A stretch of DNA of 64,000 nucleotides from Labia minor (Eukaryota > Arthropoda > Insecta > Dermaptera > Spongiphoridae). A program made the position numbers and the translations under genes. The stretch lies in the NCBI GenBank assembly GCA_963082975.1, contig OY720345.1, forward strand, positions 10,132,491-10,196,490. Direction: 5' to 3'. Of this stretch, positions 14,501-23,677 are shown one piece after another. Under the pieces are notes generated by a model that was not told the DNA's origin, searched no databases, and was given only the letters and a program-made list of their open reading frames with translations. Each line of letters opens with the position of its first letter. The stretch's first letter is position 1.

Positions 14501-17500
14501 TTTGACTATCTTGCCAGAGATAGTATTGCAATCACGAAAAGCTTTTGATGTTTTCGTGTGTATGTATGTAGACAAGATTACGCAAAAACGGTTTGAGCTA
14601 GTATAATGAAATTTGGTGCACGTGCATTATTCAAAATTCGTACTTTTCTATCAACTTTTGAGAAATGTAGCTCATCCGGAAATGGGTCATTACCTACCAC
14701 ATTTTGATTTTTTTTCCTCTAAAGTGACCGTAAAAATAAAGAAATATGTTTGATAGTTTTTCACATGATTAAAAATTTTATAAAACTGCTTTATATAGAA
14801 TTTCAGCTTGATTGAATCGCTGAAAGTACCGGAATTAATTTTTTAACACTTTGACTTGCTATCACGCGATAGCAGGTGATTTGATGTCATCAACAAAGAG
14901 CCAAACACGCGCTGGTTTAATAAATATATTTATTAATTTTAATTTATTATTAATTAAATTTAATTTAAATATAATATATGTTAATTAATCCAATTCAAAT
15001 TTGCGTTATAGTCGAGTGGAGACACTCTCCAGCTTTTTTAATTTTAATTTCGATTTACTTCAATTTGGCTGCACATTTCAAAGTACATCTAATCCAGCGT
15101 TTTCCAACCTGTGGGGCACCCCCCCCCCCCCGGGAGGCGCGAGAATTTTGCAAGGAGACGCGAAGATATTAGAACAATTCCAAGTGTCCGCAAAGTTTTG
15201 AAAATTTTTGATTTTTTTTTTCAATATGATTCTTAACAAAAGCGAGACTCCGGTACAGAAAGGTTGGAAACCACTGAGCTAGTCTGTCAAACTTAAATTT
15301 TTTTTATCTCGTAAACTAGAAGAGAACGAGAAATATTACACAAGGAAGGTTTCTTTAAAATTAAAAAAGGAAAAGGATAAATGAAATTAATTGAAAATAC
15401 AAAATATTGATAATTTTAATTCGAATAATAATATACGAGGTAGGGTCAAAAAGTTCGCGGAATTGGTTATTAAAAATTTATTAAAAATATTTATAACATT
15501 CTTACATTATTTCCCTTCAAAATACTCTCCTCCTGCATCTACACATTTATTCCACCGTTCATATAATTGTTGGAAACACTCTTGAAAGCCGTTTTTTGAA
15601 AGTTCCTTCAGCCGCTCCGTCGCATTTTCAATCACCTCTGACGAATCAGCAAAACGATGTCCCTTCAATGCCATTTAAACCTTGGAAACAGGTAGAAATC
15701 TGTCATCTGCATCAGCCATTTCAATCAAGTCCCTGGACAGGGTCACTCTCATTTCCTTTTGCTCAGGGGATAACATTTTTGGAACAAAGTGCAAGCAAAC
15801 ACGATGCATGTTCAAGTCATCATGAAGAATGCTGTGAACACTCCCATGTGAAATACCAACTTCAAAGGCAATATTATTGATGGTTGTTCGTCTGTCCGCA
15901 CGCACAATTTGTCGAACGCGCTCAACATTGTCGTCTGTAGTGGAAGTGGAAGGCCGCCCAGTCCGAACGTCATCATCAATTGTTGTGCGACCGTCGCGAA
16001 AACGCTTATGCCACTCGTAAACTGCTGTTTTCTTCATCGCAGAATTTCCGTATGCTTTTTTTAGCATCTCAAGAGTCTCCGAGGGTGATTTCTCCAGCAA
16101 CACAGAATTTAATATTGCCACGCTGCTCTAATGACGACATTGCACAATCCGACGAAAGAAAGAAACTACGATCTACAATATTAAACACCGAACGCACGGA
16201 ACCAACTACAACTGCCTGCTAACTTCAAAAGCACATTCACTACCAGTTATGCCAACCTCACAAACAAAAATTTCCCTTTCAGCTAAGAAATACTTGACTA
16301 TAAGCGACCATTCCGCGAACTTTTTGACCCTACCTCGTATATATAATTAATAAATATAATATTTAATAGATGGTACATCCATGAGATAGGCAACCCATTA
16401 TTCAATTTTTTAAATGTTAATACTAGAAATAATTTTATTATTATTATTTTGATATTATTACTTTATTAATTATATATATATATAATTTTTTTTTCTATTA
16501 AAATCATTTTCAATGATTAAATTGCATTTAGGGAAGCTTATATAAATAAATTTCAAACTTATAAAAACTTTAACGAAAAATGTATTGTCATTAACAACTA
16601 TTTGTTAATTTGTAATAAATGTCATAATTAGAAAATAATTAATTATCAGCTGGCTTAATATCATATGATGGATTTGTTGCTAATGGTTTTGTTTAGTTTC
16701 AAAAGCGACACAGTTTTCGGTATGTGGATGATGGCTGTCAAGATTTAGAAGAACAACTTGAGAGAAGAAGAAGTAATTCCAATCGAATCATTTCATTGGC
16801 AGCAAAAGCGAAGAGAAGATCTTCCAATCCATCCGAATCGGATGGAGAACATTTTGTAGAGACAAGAAAAAGAATTGAATCAGGTATTTGGTTTTAGATC
16901 ACACAAACACAGACACACATACACACCGATATTGTCAAATTTGAAAAAAAAAAATATTTATAATATAATATAATAATATAAGTATAATAGTATTTATAAG
17001 ATTTTATAATATTTGCTTGAAAATATATTTAATATAATAACTTAAAATACATAAATCGATTGGTTATGGCTTAAGCAAAAGAATTTTCAAGAAGTGTATT
17101 ACGCATTCAGTATCGATTCATCATTTATTGATTTAATCAATTATTTATTCAATTTCAATAGGAATTATTCTCTCAAGTGTCACTCCTACATTGCTTTTTA
17201 GTATTCTCGTATGAATTAAAAATTAATTTTTTATAAACATTTTCTATCTTTGACAGTGGTGTATTGGGAGGGGAACGCGGGGGAACGACGTTCCCTTACC
17301 TTTTTTCAGAACCGGAACGCGTTCTAGTACTTATTCATGTCCCGACAACTTCCACTAAAAACTACTGTTAGAATTTCTTTTTGTGTGTTCGTTAATATTT
17401 TGTATAGTAAGAATAAGAAAAAATTAGCTGGACTGTCTCCATTCGACTATCTCGCAATTTGCATTTGATTAAATAACATAATATAATATATTTAAATTAA

Positions 17501-20500
17501 ATTTAATTAATTATAAATTATAAATTAAAATTAATAAATAATATTTATTAAACCAACGCATGTTTGGCTCTTTGTTGATGACACCACGTCACGTGTTGGT
17601 GCGTGAGATTTGCAATGTTAAAAAATTAATTCGGGTACTTTCAGCCATTCAATCAACTTGAAATTCTATAGATAGCAGTTTTATACAATTTTTAATCATG
17701 TGAAAAATTATCAAACATATATCTTTATTTTTACGGTCACTTTAGAGTTATATACAATCATTTATATTCTGTAATAATTTTATACAAATGAATATATAAT
17801 TTTAGCGTTTCTGAAAGTGTTCAACCAGAATTTCGTTTACAGAGTCTAATTTTCACTCCGTAATAACAGTTTTTGACAATGAATTGAAAACATGCATACT
17901 TTCCATTTCATGTTTAAACTAGAAGCATCATCCTCAAATTAATTATTGATAATGTATTTAATCACTTCCTCTATTGTGCGCAATTTGAGATCTCGATGTA
18001 ATAGTCTAACTGGTAGATACCGAGGTGCCTTAGTTATTATACTCAAGATATTGTTTTGGGTCCGCTGTAATTTAATTATATTGGATGCTCTTTAAAATGT
18101 ATGGAAATCTTTTTTTTGACAAAAGTAAATATGGTTTTTTTCATTTTAAATTGTATGTTAACTTAACTCACATTCGATTCGTCCATTTTAATATATTAAT
18201 ATTATATAGGAGTTAGAAATTTTCTTATATTAAGAAAGAAGAAGAAATGGTGAAGATATCTAATAGTTATATCAGGTCGAATAATGCACGTGAAAGTAAC
18301 ATTGCAAATTAAATATTTCATAATTGAAAGTGAGAAATTTATATACGATATAATATACCTGTATATAATAATAATTAATTAATTAATCCCCTAACTAAGC
18401 TTATTTTCTTATTTAAAGAATTGATAAGTGATATTCTTTCTTTTTCCTCTAAATAAGGTTGAATTTTACGAAAGATCAGAGGGGGACTAGTAAGGGAACT
18501 GATAGAAAAAAGTTAAAAGGTAAAGGACATGATTTTTCCATGGGAAAGGGAAGGCAGAAAAAATCATGAGCTCACGTGAGGGCAGGATCGCCAATCTCTG
18601 AAATAGAATTCTTTTCTACTGGGATTATAGAACAGAATCGACCCGTTACCCAGGATATTAATATATTTATTTTTAAATTTATTAAAAATTAATTTTACAT
18701 TTCATGAAACTTATTCAATTTTTTCTTATTGCTTCACATATAAAACAATAAAATTATTTCTTTCCTTTTTCAAGTAATTTTTATGTTATTTTAAGTTATT
18801 TATTTTTGAATATAAAATTTGAAAATATAATAGAATAGCAATCTCATCCATTGGGGGTAAGCAATGCAGCATTGCTATGCTGTCCCCTTCAAGGTCACTG
18901 AGAAGCAAATCATTGGAGGTGGGGGCGAAATTTATTAAATATATATAATTAATATAGAAAAAAGTTAAAAATCTATATTTTATAAAATTAAATTTTTATT
19001 TGAATCTTTTCTAAAATTTATTAAACTTCATTTAAATTAATAGGAATAAATAAATTTACAATTAATTCTTGATTGAGAGATGATTTCGGTGGTGACGCCG
19101 GTCAACGTATTCGACTGGAAAGGGAATGCGAACTGAATCCGGCAGGCAGTCAGGCCAGGAGGGAGGGTGGGGGATGGGTAGGAGGTGAGAAGAGGTGGCG
19201 GAGGGGGGCAACATGGCGGCAAATGTTTTCAATCTGTCAAAATTCAATAATTAATATTTAATCAACGAAGCACCGTAAAATTATATAATAGTAGTGAAAA
19301 TGGATCTACGTTTCATGATGAATCGATTCGTATAGGTTTTATCTGTTGTTATGAGGCAAGATTTTTGTTGAAGTGTAAAAATAAAGCAATATTAAAATTA
19401 ATTAAAAATTTCCATTTAATGATACAAAAAATCAATTTTATTTAGAATCTGGCTAAAATTATGCTCAATGGATTGGTCTTGGTCACAATTTACAAGATTT
19501 AGTCAATAATTTTAATAAAATGAAAAACATTGATTTGATTGGTTTTTTCTAATTCTCCAAAGCGTTCTATAAATATGAGTTCCAAATTTTTACTAATATG
19601 AAGCGTAGGAGAGGTGGGTCCTCTCAGAGGCATATAAGACATGTCTCACTCGTGAATATACGGGGTTTTGCTAGTCGAAGGGTTGACGTAATCTGGATAT
19701 ATTTGAATTAACACCCCTAAGGAGTCTCCTATAAGAGACAAGATTTCAATTTTTTTTTCTTTTTAATGAAGCTATGCTAGGTATTCTCCTTCATCCAAAT
19801 AAATTTGATTTTTTGAATGATCAGGGGAGGGGGGGAGAGAGTAAGAGTAAGGGAATGGATGTAAAGGAGTCAATGGGTAAAGGACATGATTCCTCCAGGT
19901 AGAAGAGGGATTTAGAAGAAATCATGAGCTCACGTGAGGGCAGGGACGCCAATCCCTGAAATAGAATCCTTTTCTACTGGGTTTATAGAAAAGAATCTAC
20001 TCGCTACCCGGGATATTATTTTTAAATTTATTAAAAAATAATTTGAGATCATAATCATCCTAAATGTTATTACATCTTTTATATACCTTTATTTTATATC
20101 TTTATTTTTACGGTCATTTTAGAGGAAAAAAAATCAAAACATGATAGGTAATGACCCTCTTCCGGTTGAGCTACATTTCTCAAAAGTTGATAGAATACTA
20201 CGAATTTTGAATAATGTGAAATAGTAATAAAAACTTATATGAAAAAAATAGTTTGCTGAAAATAGTTTTTAGGCTCCCACTATGCGTTCCCTTACTTCTT
20301 ATTTTACCAATACATCACTGATCTTTTATTATATTTATTATTATACATATTTACTAATACTCATACTAATCACACTTATTTTTATATTTCTATTTTATAT
20401 TGAACTTAAATTTAAATAAAATTCATTTTCTTTTTTGTTTTTAAGATTTGGGCAATGAGTATCCTGAACAATTGGAGGGGATTAAAGCAATTTTGGAAAC

Positions 20501-20774
20501 AACAAGTCGTCGTTTAACAAAACGCCAATCGCAATTAAGTATGCTTGGTGAAAGTGTTGAAGGAGTGACGGTGACCACCCCCATTTCAAATTCACCAACT
20601 GTTGATATTCCTGACCGACCATCAAGATTTGAATTCTCACCAGAGTTTTCCAGACATAAACTCGCCTCACCACTTTTAAAAAGAAGTTCACTTCTTCGTG
20701 GAATAAAAGAAGCTGAAGATGAAGTATTTCTTCCAGAAAAACATAAAAGCTCTGAAAGTGAATCAGAAGTTTAA
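311..20774 (+). CDS. Nhe2: Na+/H+ exchanger (NHE1/2/3/5 type), 3' part of gene, 10 exons
   Basis: Exons: 311-575, 9525-9620, 9710-9862, 9951-10122, 10507-10596, 12041-12106, 12190-12284, 13994-14222, 16697-16883 and 20446-20774. Every junction has AG/GT borders and matching phase, giving 560 residues plus a stop. The protein should swap Na+ for H+ across the plasma membrane. The visible part begins inside the conserved NDAVTVVLY segment (its N lies on the previous exon, outside the window). It continues through the last membrane helices, including GGLRGAVAFSL at about residues 187-197 with the family's conserved arginine, then a basic juxtamembrane stretch (about 235-310, where CHP-type partners bind in this family), then a Ser/Pro-rich cytosolic tail of about 250 residues. 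Family membership is clear. The Nhe2 symbol rests on resemblance to the plasma-membrane NHE group and is less certain. Introns of 83 bp to 8.9 kb are filled with transposons. Confidence 0.93.
756..925 (+). mobile_element. LINE 3'-end fragment (family I)
   Basis: About 170 bp matching the 3' end of the LINE relics at 8095-8460 and 21236-22130 (key words ggtggggagaccg, gagatgggag, tttcgagtt). It lies in the first Nhe intron, is 5'-truncated and has no open frame. Confidence 0.7.
926..3229. other. AT-rich intron DNA, nothing recognised
   Basis: Intron sequence of the Nhe gene. I see short ORFs (for example 1239-1436) without domain features, simple A/T runs and no repeated family. Confidence 0.5.
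3230..3540. repeat. Foldback (inverted repeat) element
   Basis: The arms at about 3238-3352 and 3395-3540 are inverted copies of each other (shared words atacacgcttttt, taataaata, cctttaatatta, ctttacatat), with about 45 bp between them. This fits an old MITE or foldback element. No coding capacity. Confidence 0.6.
4319..4913 (+). mobile_element. Helentron-like nonautonomous element, family A, full copy
   Basis: The 5' end is cgtcagagatagtattgcg and the 3' end gcgagatagtcgagtgg, giving subterminal inverted repeats around CTATCTC/GAGATAG. The 3' hairpin GAGTG-gaga-CACTC lies at 4892-4905, followed by cagctta. A GT-rich microsatellite lies at about 4434-4463. This layout (subterminal repeats, 3' hairpin, internal microsatellite) matches Helentron-associated repeats (HINE/DINE type). 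Nine copies or fragments occur in the window. Confidence 0.7.
4914..5328. other. Intron DNA, nothing recognised
   Basis: A short, less AT-rich stretch directly follows the family A element (4914-5035), then plain AT-rich DNA. No gene or repeat recognised. Confidence 0.4.
5329..5976 (+). mobile_element. Internally deleted mariner-type element, copy C1
   Basis: The terminal inverted repeats are tacgaggtctgttcaaaag on the left and its complement (mutated, acctagta) on the right, flanked by TA. The inside carries the C-terminal part of a mariner transposase: the HHDNA block with the second catalytic Asp, then a frame break, then the PYSPDLAPC block with the third catalytic Asp. At about 650 bp it is half the size of an intact mariner and cannot make an active enzyme. 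It shares its lesions with the copy at 6714-7365. Confidence 0.85.
5977..6713. other. AT-rich intron spacer
   Basis: Lies between two copies of the same deleted mariner in opposite orientation. Nothing else recognised. Confidence 0.5.
6714..7365 (-). mobile_element. Internally deleted mariner-type element, copy C2
   Basis: Same family as 5329-5976, in opposite orientation, with TA flanks and tacgaggtttgttcaaaag ends. A 97-codon open frame (7063-6770, - strand) keeps the transposase C-terminus, with PYSPDLAPCNFF containing the last catalytic Asp and the ending YFEGDKMDID. The upstream HHDNA block is out of frame with it. No N-terminal DNA-binding domain is present. Confidence 0.88.
7796..7817. 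repeat. (TA)n microsatellite
   Basis: A run of alternating TA in AT-rich intron DNA. Confidence 0.9.
8095..8460 (+). mobile_element. LINE reverse-transcriptase C-terminal relic (family I)
   Basis: Translated pieces match the C-terminal end of endonuclease/RT LINEs: RILR and PKKDE-like words, ELHDLY, PDIVRVIKS and QWAGHVERMGE. The frame is broken at 8281 by a stop. The following gggagaccggtt unit is repeated three times (8299-8334), an expansion not seen in the other copies. Confidence 0.75.
8676..9281. mobile_element. hAT-like element with nested family A insertion
   Basis: The ends aggttcccaaac and tttgggaacct form inverted repeats. The direct repeat TGGTATAAAA flanks the unit at 8666-8675 and 9282-9291. 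The interior repeats the words gtagacccc and ggaccccc, as in many hAT MITEs. A truncated Helentron-like family A copy sits inside at about 8821-9090. Confidence 0.65.
8821..9090 (+). mobile_element. Helentron-like family A, truncated and nested
   Basis: Retains the (GT)n block, the acggtttgaactagaatc core and the last bases acactccagctta. The 5' hairpin and most of the 3' third are missing. It lies inside the hAT-like element, so it inserted later. Confidence 0.65.
9464..9496. repeat. Poly-A tract
   Basis: About 33 A in a row just before Nhe exon B, a possible slippage hotspot close to a splice acceptor. Confidence 0.9.
9525..9620 (+). CDS. Nhe2: Nhe exon B
   Basis: The acceptor ttttag follows a long poly-A stretch and AT-rich tract. 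The exon codes for SIIGCGICQAHYALKNIS and continues to KMIS, a highly conserved stretch of plasma-membrane NHEs. The donor is cag/gtagaa. It joins exon A in phase 2 and leaves phase 2. Confidence 0.93.
9710..9862 (+). CDS. Nhe2: Nhe exon C, two helices
   Basis: It codes for STCDAVIFLFLGMVLVSD, then HTGFVLWTLILCLVYRFFGV and FILSALAN. The donor is tt/gttagt at 9863. The nearby gtataa (9868) is rejected because it would break the frame of the next exon. Confidence 0.92.
9951..10122 (+). CDS. Nhe2: Nhe exon D, GGLRGAVAFSL signature
   Basis: It codes for the loop RAKPIALQEQ, the signature YGGLRGAVAFSLVEML and the helix FVTTTLIVILFTVFIQ. The signature contains the arginine conserved in mammalian NHEs. 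The donor is cag/gtacaa, phase 0. Confidence 0.95.
10507..10596 (+). CDS. Nhe2: Nhe exon E, start of cytosolic domain
   Basis: It codes for GASIKPLVKLLQISLSK and then LTEEINEH, the conserved start of the regulatory domain after the last helix. The acceptor is ttttcag and the donor cat/gtaagt, phase 0 on both sides. Confidence 0.92.
10691..10952. mobile_element. hAT-type MITE
   Basis: The termini CAGTGATTCCCAAAC and GTTTGGGAACCTCTG are inverted repeats. The 8-bp target duplication is gtatatat/gtatatac (10683-10690, 10953-10960; one mismatch). 262 bp, no coding capacity; lies in an Nhe intron. Confidence 0.85.
11207..11468 (-). mobile_element. tRNA-derived SINE, copy 1
   Basis: Read on the - strand, the head is ccacagggtgggaggtagcg with a good pol III A box (TAGCGTAGCTGG). 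The body is shared with 39963-40505 (words atcaagccgg, gatcccggagg, cccatagaac). The B box is degraded in this copy and the 3' end is T-rich on the - strand. Confidence 0.7.
11514..11562. repeat. (TC)n(TA)n microsatellite
   Basis: A CT run followed by a TA run. The small ORFs crossing it are artefacts of the repeat. Confidence 0.9.
12041..12106 (+). CDS. Nhe2: Nhe exon F, juxtamembrane region
   Basis: A 22-codon exon coding for VINNIMSSIEDISGIKG and ending FYLR, matching the conserved helix where calcineurin-B-like CHP proteins bind in this family. It is phase 0 on both sides, with acceptor ttctag and donor agg/gtaaaa. Confidence 0.88.
12190..12284 (+). CDS. Nhe2: Nhe exon G, juxtamembrane region
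   Basis: It codes for KKIDVIDNFFRKIFLKK and then LKRLYEKLCLT, a basic amphipathic stretch typical of NHE regulatory domains. The donor aac/gtaaga leaves phase 2. The upstream intron is only 83 bp. Confidence 0.9.
12433..12809 (+). mobile_element. Mariner-type MITE, family E copy 1
   Basis: Inverted termini cgagggtgaggtgaaaag and cttttcaccccaccctcg with a TA flank on the right (mutated to GA on the left). The interior keeps a transposase trace (SAEHVRNIL then LNMES) with stops. A second copy starts at 63831. Confidence 0.82.
13278..13940 (+). mobile_element. Helentron-like GTCY element, family B copy 1
   Basis: Subterminal inverted repeats ACCGACCGACG (13279-13289) and CGTCGGTCGGT (13905-13915). 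The 3' hairpin GACCTG-gcca-CAGGTC lies at 13919-13934, followed by aacttatttt. A (GTCY)n tract of about 15 units lies at 13397-13459. All are marks of DINE/HINE-type Helentron derivatives. It ends about 55 bp before an Nhe splice acceptor. Confidence 0.8.
13397..13459 (+). repeat. (GTCY)n microsatellite within family B
   Basis: Alternating GTCC and GTCT units, about 15 here against about 6-7 (30466-30500, other strand) and about 4 (53078-53095, other strand), so length differs strongly between copies. Confidence 0.88.
13994..14222 (+). CDS. Nhe2: Nhe exon H, cytosolic tail
   Basis: It codes for DHYAHLYGPAAV (family-typical continuation of CLT) and then a variable Pro/Ser/Thr-rich tail (RSPVTPPTSPIPLTK). 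The acceptor aaaag lies immediately after a Helentron-like repeat ending near 13940. The donor is aag/gttcgt, phase 0. Confidence 0.9.
14505..15034 (+). mobile_element. Helentron-like family A, nearly full copy
   Basis: 5' actatcttgccagagatagt (subterminal hairpin), core aaaacggtttgagctag, and 3' tagtcgagtggagacactct then ccagct. Slightly shortened around the GT microsatellite. Confidence 0.7.
15095..15276. mobile_element. hAT-type MITE
   Basis: Ends CAGCGTTTTCCAACCT and AGGTTGGAAACCACTG; imperfect 8-bp flanks atctaatc/agctagtc. It contains a 12-C run. It is related to the element at 45758-46095. Confidence 0.75.
15434..16339 (-). mobile_element. Mariner-type transposon, internally deleted (family D)
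   Basis: Near-perfect inverted ends cgaggtagggtcaaaaagtt with TA flanks; 906 bp in all. Reading on the - strand, 148 codons (16121-15675) encode the N-terminal paired-like DNA-binding half of a mariner transposase (start MAILNSVLLEKSPSE; block VYEWHKRFRDGR; block ISHGSVHSILHDDL). A stop follows LPVSKV, then the extreme C-terminus continues after it (MALKGHRF to GGEYFEG). The catalytic D,D34D core is deleted, so the product could bind ends but not cut. Confidence 0.9.
16697..16883 (+). CDS. Nhe2: Nhe exon I, cytosolic tail
   Basis: It codes for FQKRHSFRYVDDG, an acidic/basic helix (LEEQLERRRSNS) and AAKAKRRSSNPSESDG. The RxxS sites are plausible kinase targets, which is an inference. The donor is cag/gtattt, phase 1. 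Confidence 0.88.
17424..17750 (-). mobile_element. Helentron-like family A fragment
   Basis: The 3' half of family A in reverse: starts ctggactgtctccattcgac and runs to ttttacggtcactttagag. The 5' half is missing. Confidence 0.65.
18455..18660 (+). repeat. Repeat family F, partial divergent copy
   Basis: Shares atcatgagctcacgtgaggg and the following hairpin region with the copies at 19208, 54390, 60262 and 61580. Only the last third is present and it is more diverged. Confidence 0.6.
19208..20093 (+). repeat. Repeat family F, copy 1
   Basis: A long copy (starting at aacatggcggc) of an unclassified non-coding repeat in the last Nhe intron. The central 21-bp hairpin present in other copies has collapsed here: aattaacacccc joins directly to taaggagtctcc, a deletion of about 37 bp. 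The other stems (gagaggtgggtcctctc; gtctcctataagagac; cagggacgccaatccctg) remain. It ends against a family A fragment. Confidence 0.75.
20094..20216 (-). mobile_element. Helentron-like family A fragment
   Basis: About 120 bp of the family A middle, reversed (ttttacggtcattttagagg to acgaattttgaataatg). Confidence 0.65.
20446..20774 (+). CDS. Nhe2: Nhe terminal exon, C-terminus
   Basis: It joins exon I in phase 1 (G+AT makes Asp, then LGNEYPEQLEGIKAILE). The Ser/Pro-rich tail ends KSSESESEV and a stop at 20772-20774; the ending ESEV resembles a class I PDZ-binding motif only loosely. A polyadenylation signal AATAAA lies at about 20911. Confidence 0.9.
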
Positions 20775-21235
20775 CATTCATTTTATTATATAATTAACAT
20801 TATTTCTAATATTTATTATTATTTTTTTTTTAATCACATTTCATAACATTATAATATTTATTTTCAAATTTCCCCTCCCCTCCCCCCTCTTTTAACATAA
20901 AAATTTTATAAATAAAATAATAGATGATATTATATGTAATTATATATTTATTTATATCTTTTAAAATCTTATTATACTGTACGAGCAAAAGACAAGACTA
21001 TCTTTCTATCTTTTCTATCAGCCTATGTATTAAATAATATTATAAAAATATAAAAGAAAACATCTTGTGAAAGTGTTTATTTGGAGATTTTTTTATTCTA
21101 TATCTAAAATAATCTTTCCCTATTTATTTTTAATATTAATCCTTAAAAATAAATATATCTACCCACAATTTATTAACGATTTAATAATACTCGAGTTCTT
21201 AATTATTTTTGTCTAATTAGTAAATATTGAAAATC

Positions 21236-22130
21236 TATCTATCTCAGTGGCTCTACGGAACTCGAAAGTTTTCGAGTGGTCGCAGCAGCCACACTTATCC
21301 AAGTATCCCTATTCTGAGCCACAACCCTCCAATCCCTACCCTCTCCCTCACGTCCCTTCCCACATTATCCATCCACCGCGTCCTTGGTCTTCCAACCGGA
21401 CGTTTCTCACTCGGTCTCCCCACCAATATATTTTTCGCCATTCTTTCCTCTCCCATTCTAGCCACGTGTCCTGCCCACCGTATAACTTTCTCGATTTTAT
21501 AATTCTAACTATATCTGGTATTGCATAGAGATCATGCAATTCCTCGTTATGCAGTCTCTGCCATTCCCCGCTGACCTCATCTTTCTTTGGCCCATAAATG
21601 CTTCGCAGAATCCTATTCTCAAATACTCTAAATCTACTCTCGTCCCCTAAGATCATAGACCATGCCTCACATCCATATAATACAATTGGTTAAATAATTG
21701 TTTTATATATTTTAATTTTGATCCCCTTTGATAATAATTTTGACGCGATAAGCCCCTTTACTGCATGATAACAGGCGCTTTCCGATTGTAACCTCGCTTT
21801 AAATTCTTCTCGAATATTATTATCTTTCGTTATCACAGAACCTAAGTATTTAAATTTTTCTACATTTTCAAATTCTATATCTTGTATATTAAGATGTTGT
21901 GTGTTAATACTATTCCTCTCTGTTACTAAATACTTTGTCTTAGCATTATTAATTTCTAGTCCCACCTCTTTTCCTGCTTCAATTAATTTTTCTACACCAT
22001 CTTTAATTGCAATTGCCGAATCTCCTATTTTCCCATTATATTTAAGTCGTCTGCGTAACCTAATATTTGAATTTTTTTTGTTTAATTCGAAACCGTTTGA
22101 TTTTTCCCCAATTTGTCTAATTACATATCC
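21236..22130 (-). mobile_element. LINE reverse-transcriptase C-terminal relic (family I, longest copy)
   Basis: Two neighbouring open stretches on the - strand read as the end of an endonuclease/RT LINE. 21965-21690 has GLEINNAKTKYLV, FKYLGSVITKDNN and LLSKGIKIKIYKTII. 21656-21348 has SRFRVFENRILRSIYGPKKD, LHDLYAIPDIVRIIKS and a degraded continuation. These are the thumb/linker and C-terminal blocks; the catalytic YADD box is missing, so it is a dead 5'-truncated copy. Confidence 0.82.
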
Positions 22131-22696
22131 CAGAACTAAATTAAATTAAATTATTAAATTATATAAGAGTTTCAAGAATTGATTATCATCAGAAATCTAA
22201 GTTTCATTTTTTTTTATCTTTCCATTAGCATTTATTATTTATTTCATTTTACAATATTAAAATTATATCATTTATAATATATTATGTGTATAATAGAATT
22301 AATTTTTCTTTCATTTTTCTTATATGTTATTTATATACGTCACGGGTTGTCTCTAAAAAAATACCAGTACTACATTTTATATTTATTATAAACGAACACT
22401 GTTTTATTCTTTGAGAAATTTTCAAATTTAGTAATAGAAAAGTGAATGAAAAAAAAAGTTGAAAAGGCATTTGTTTTTATTTTCCTTGTTTTCATCGACT
22501 TGTTCAACGCAAGCATAATTTTACCTGATAGGAAGAGATGGGGAGATGTTTAAAGAGTAAAACATATCTGAAGGCAAAAGTATATTTAAGAAAGAAAATC
22601 AATTCCTATGTGTGTTATCGAGCATCTAGTGACTCCTTATAACGGATTGTATTACTTGGTAATGTTACCTTGTGTTTCTTAAAATTGTTAGTGAAA

Positions 22697-23165
22697 TACG
22701 AGGGCAGGTCAATAAGTCCGTGACCTTTTCAATTTTCCGTCTCTTAAATGAAATAGCAACTCTTTTCCTGTCAGCAGACAACTATCTTGTCGAAAATTTA
22801 AACCAGCAAGCTCTTTTAGTTTTTGTTAGACATTTATTAATAGCAGGCTATCTCGTGATTAGAGAAGAAAATGGAAAAAATTGAATTTTCATGAAAATCC
22901 ATGAATCAGGATACGAATTTCTTCCTCATCCATCTTATTCTCCGGATTTAGTTTCGTGTTTCCAACCCTGAAGAAATGGCTCAGCGGAAAGAGATTGCAC
23001 TCCAACGATGAAATCATCTCACAAACAAATAACTATTTTGATGTCCTCGACAAATCTTATTTTTAGAAGGGATAAAACAATTAACAGTTAAAAAATAAAA
23101 TATTTTTTTATTAAAAAATCTGTGTTTCATTCAAAAAATCATAGACTTATTGACCTGCCATCGTA
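22697..23165 (+). mobile_element. Mariner-type MITE (family J)
   Basis: Inverted ends tacgagggcaggtcaataag and cttattgacctgccatcgta with TA flanks, 469 bp. The interior retains PSYSPDLVS (mutated form of the YSPDLAP block) but no usable frame. Confidence 0.82.
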
Positions 23166-23677
23166 GATGATAGAAGAACATTGAATGTGCGTGAAATTTG
23201 GTTTCTGTTAGGGAAAACTCTTGCCGAGACTGTTTCGGAGGAATGTCTTGGTAAGCCTTTTAATGATATTGCTTTGGAGAAATCCTAGATTTACGAGTAA
23301 CATTTTTGTTTCCAATCTGTCAAAATGTTAATTTTATATGACAAATCACATCGACAGGAGAAAATGAAAATGGCCAAACATGCAACTGGTGGAGGTCCGA
23401 TAGTTTTTAACAAACAATATGGTGATTGTATCTCACACTCCTTACTCATTCAATATGGCTACACTGGATTTTTTTTGTTTCTATGCATGAAAAAAAATGT
23501 GATTCCGTAATGTGTATGAAATCAAACAAAAAAACACATTAACGGCTATGAACTATTTCAAAAACTATCTCAAAAGTTCTTCAAACAATCCAATTAAATA
23601 AAATGATTCAGATATTAGGGAATGAAAACGATTTAAATAAATTAGAAACAAATATAATTAAAGTTAGCAAAGAAGTG
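23166..23677. other. Unclassified intergenic, possible old transposase trace
   Basis: A stretch near 23170-23260 reads NVREIWFLLGKTLAETVSE on the + strand, reminiscent of a mariner transposase N-terminus (length 19 residues, then stops). Too short to call. Confidence 0.25.

Larger units (their letters stand above)
14247..15375. mobile_element. Foldback element M with nested insertions
   Basis: The left arm 14247-14378 (ggtaattgtttacaaaacgg onward) is matched in reverse by about 15300-15372 and by both arms at 34539-34884. Between the arms sit a full family A copy (14505-15034) and a hAT MITE (15095-15276). The right arm is only partly preserved. Confidence 0.5.

Noticed and set aside
20482..20781. 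99-codon - strand ORF
   Set aside because: Antisense of the Nhe terminal exon, whose + frame splices in phase with the gene.
22340..22380. Possible mariner end (cacgggttgtctctaaaaaa)
   Set aside because: No matching inverted end could be found nearby.
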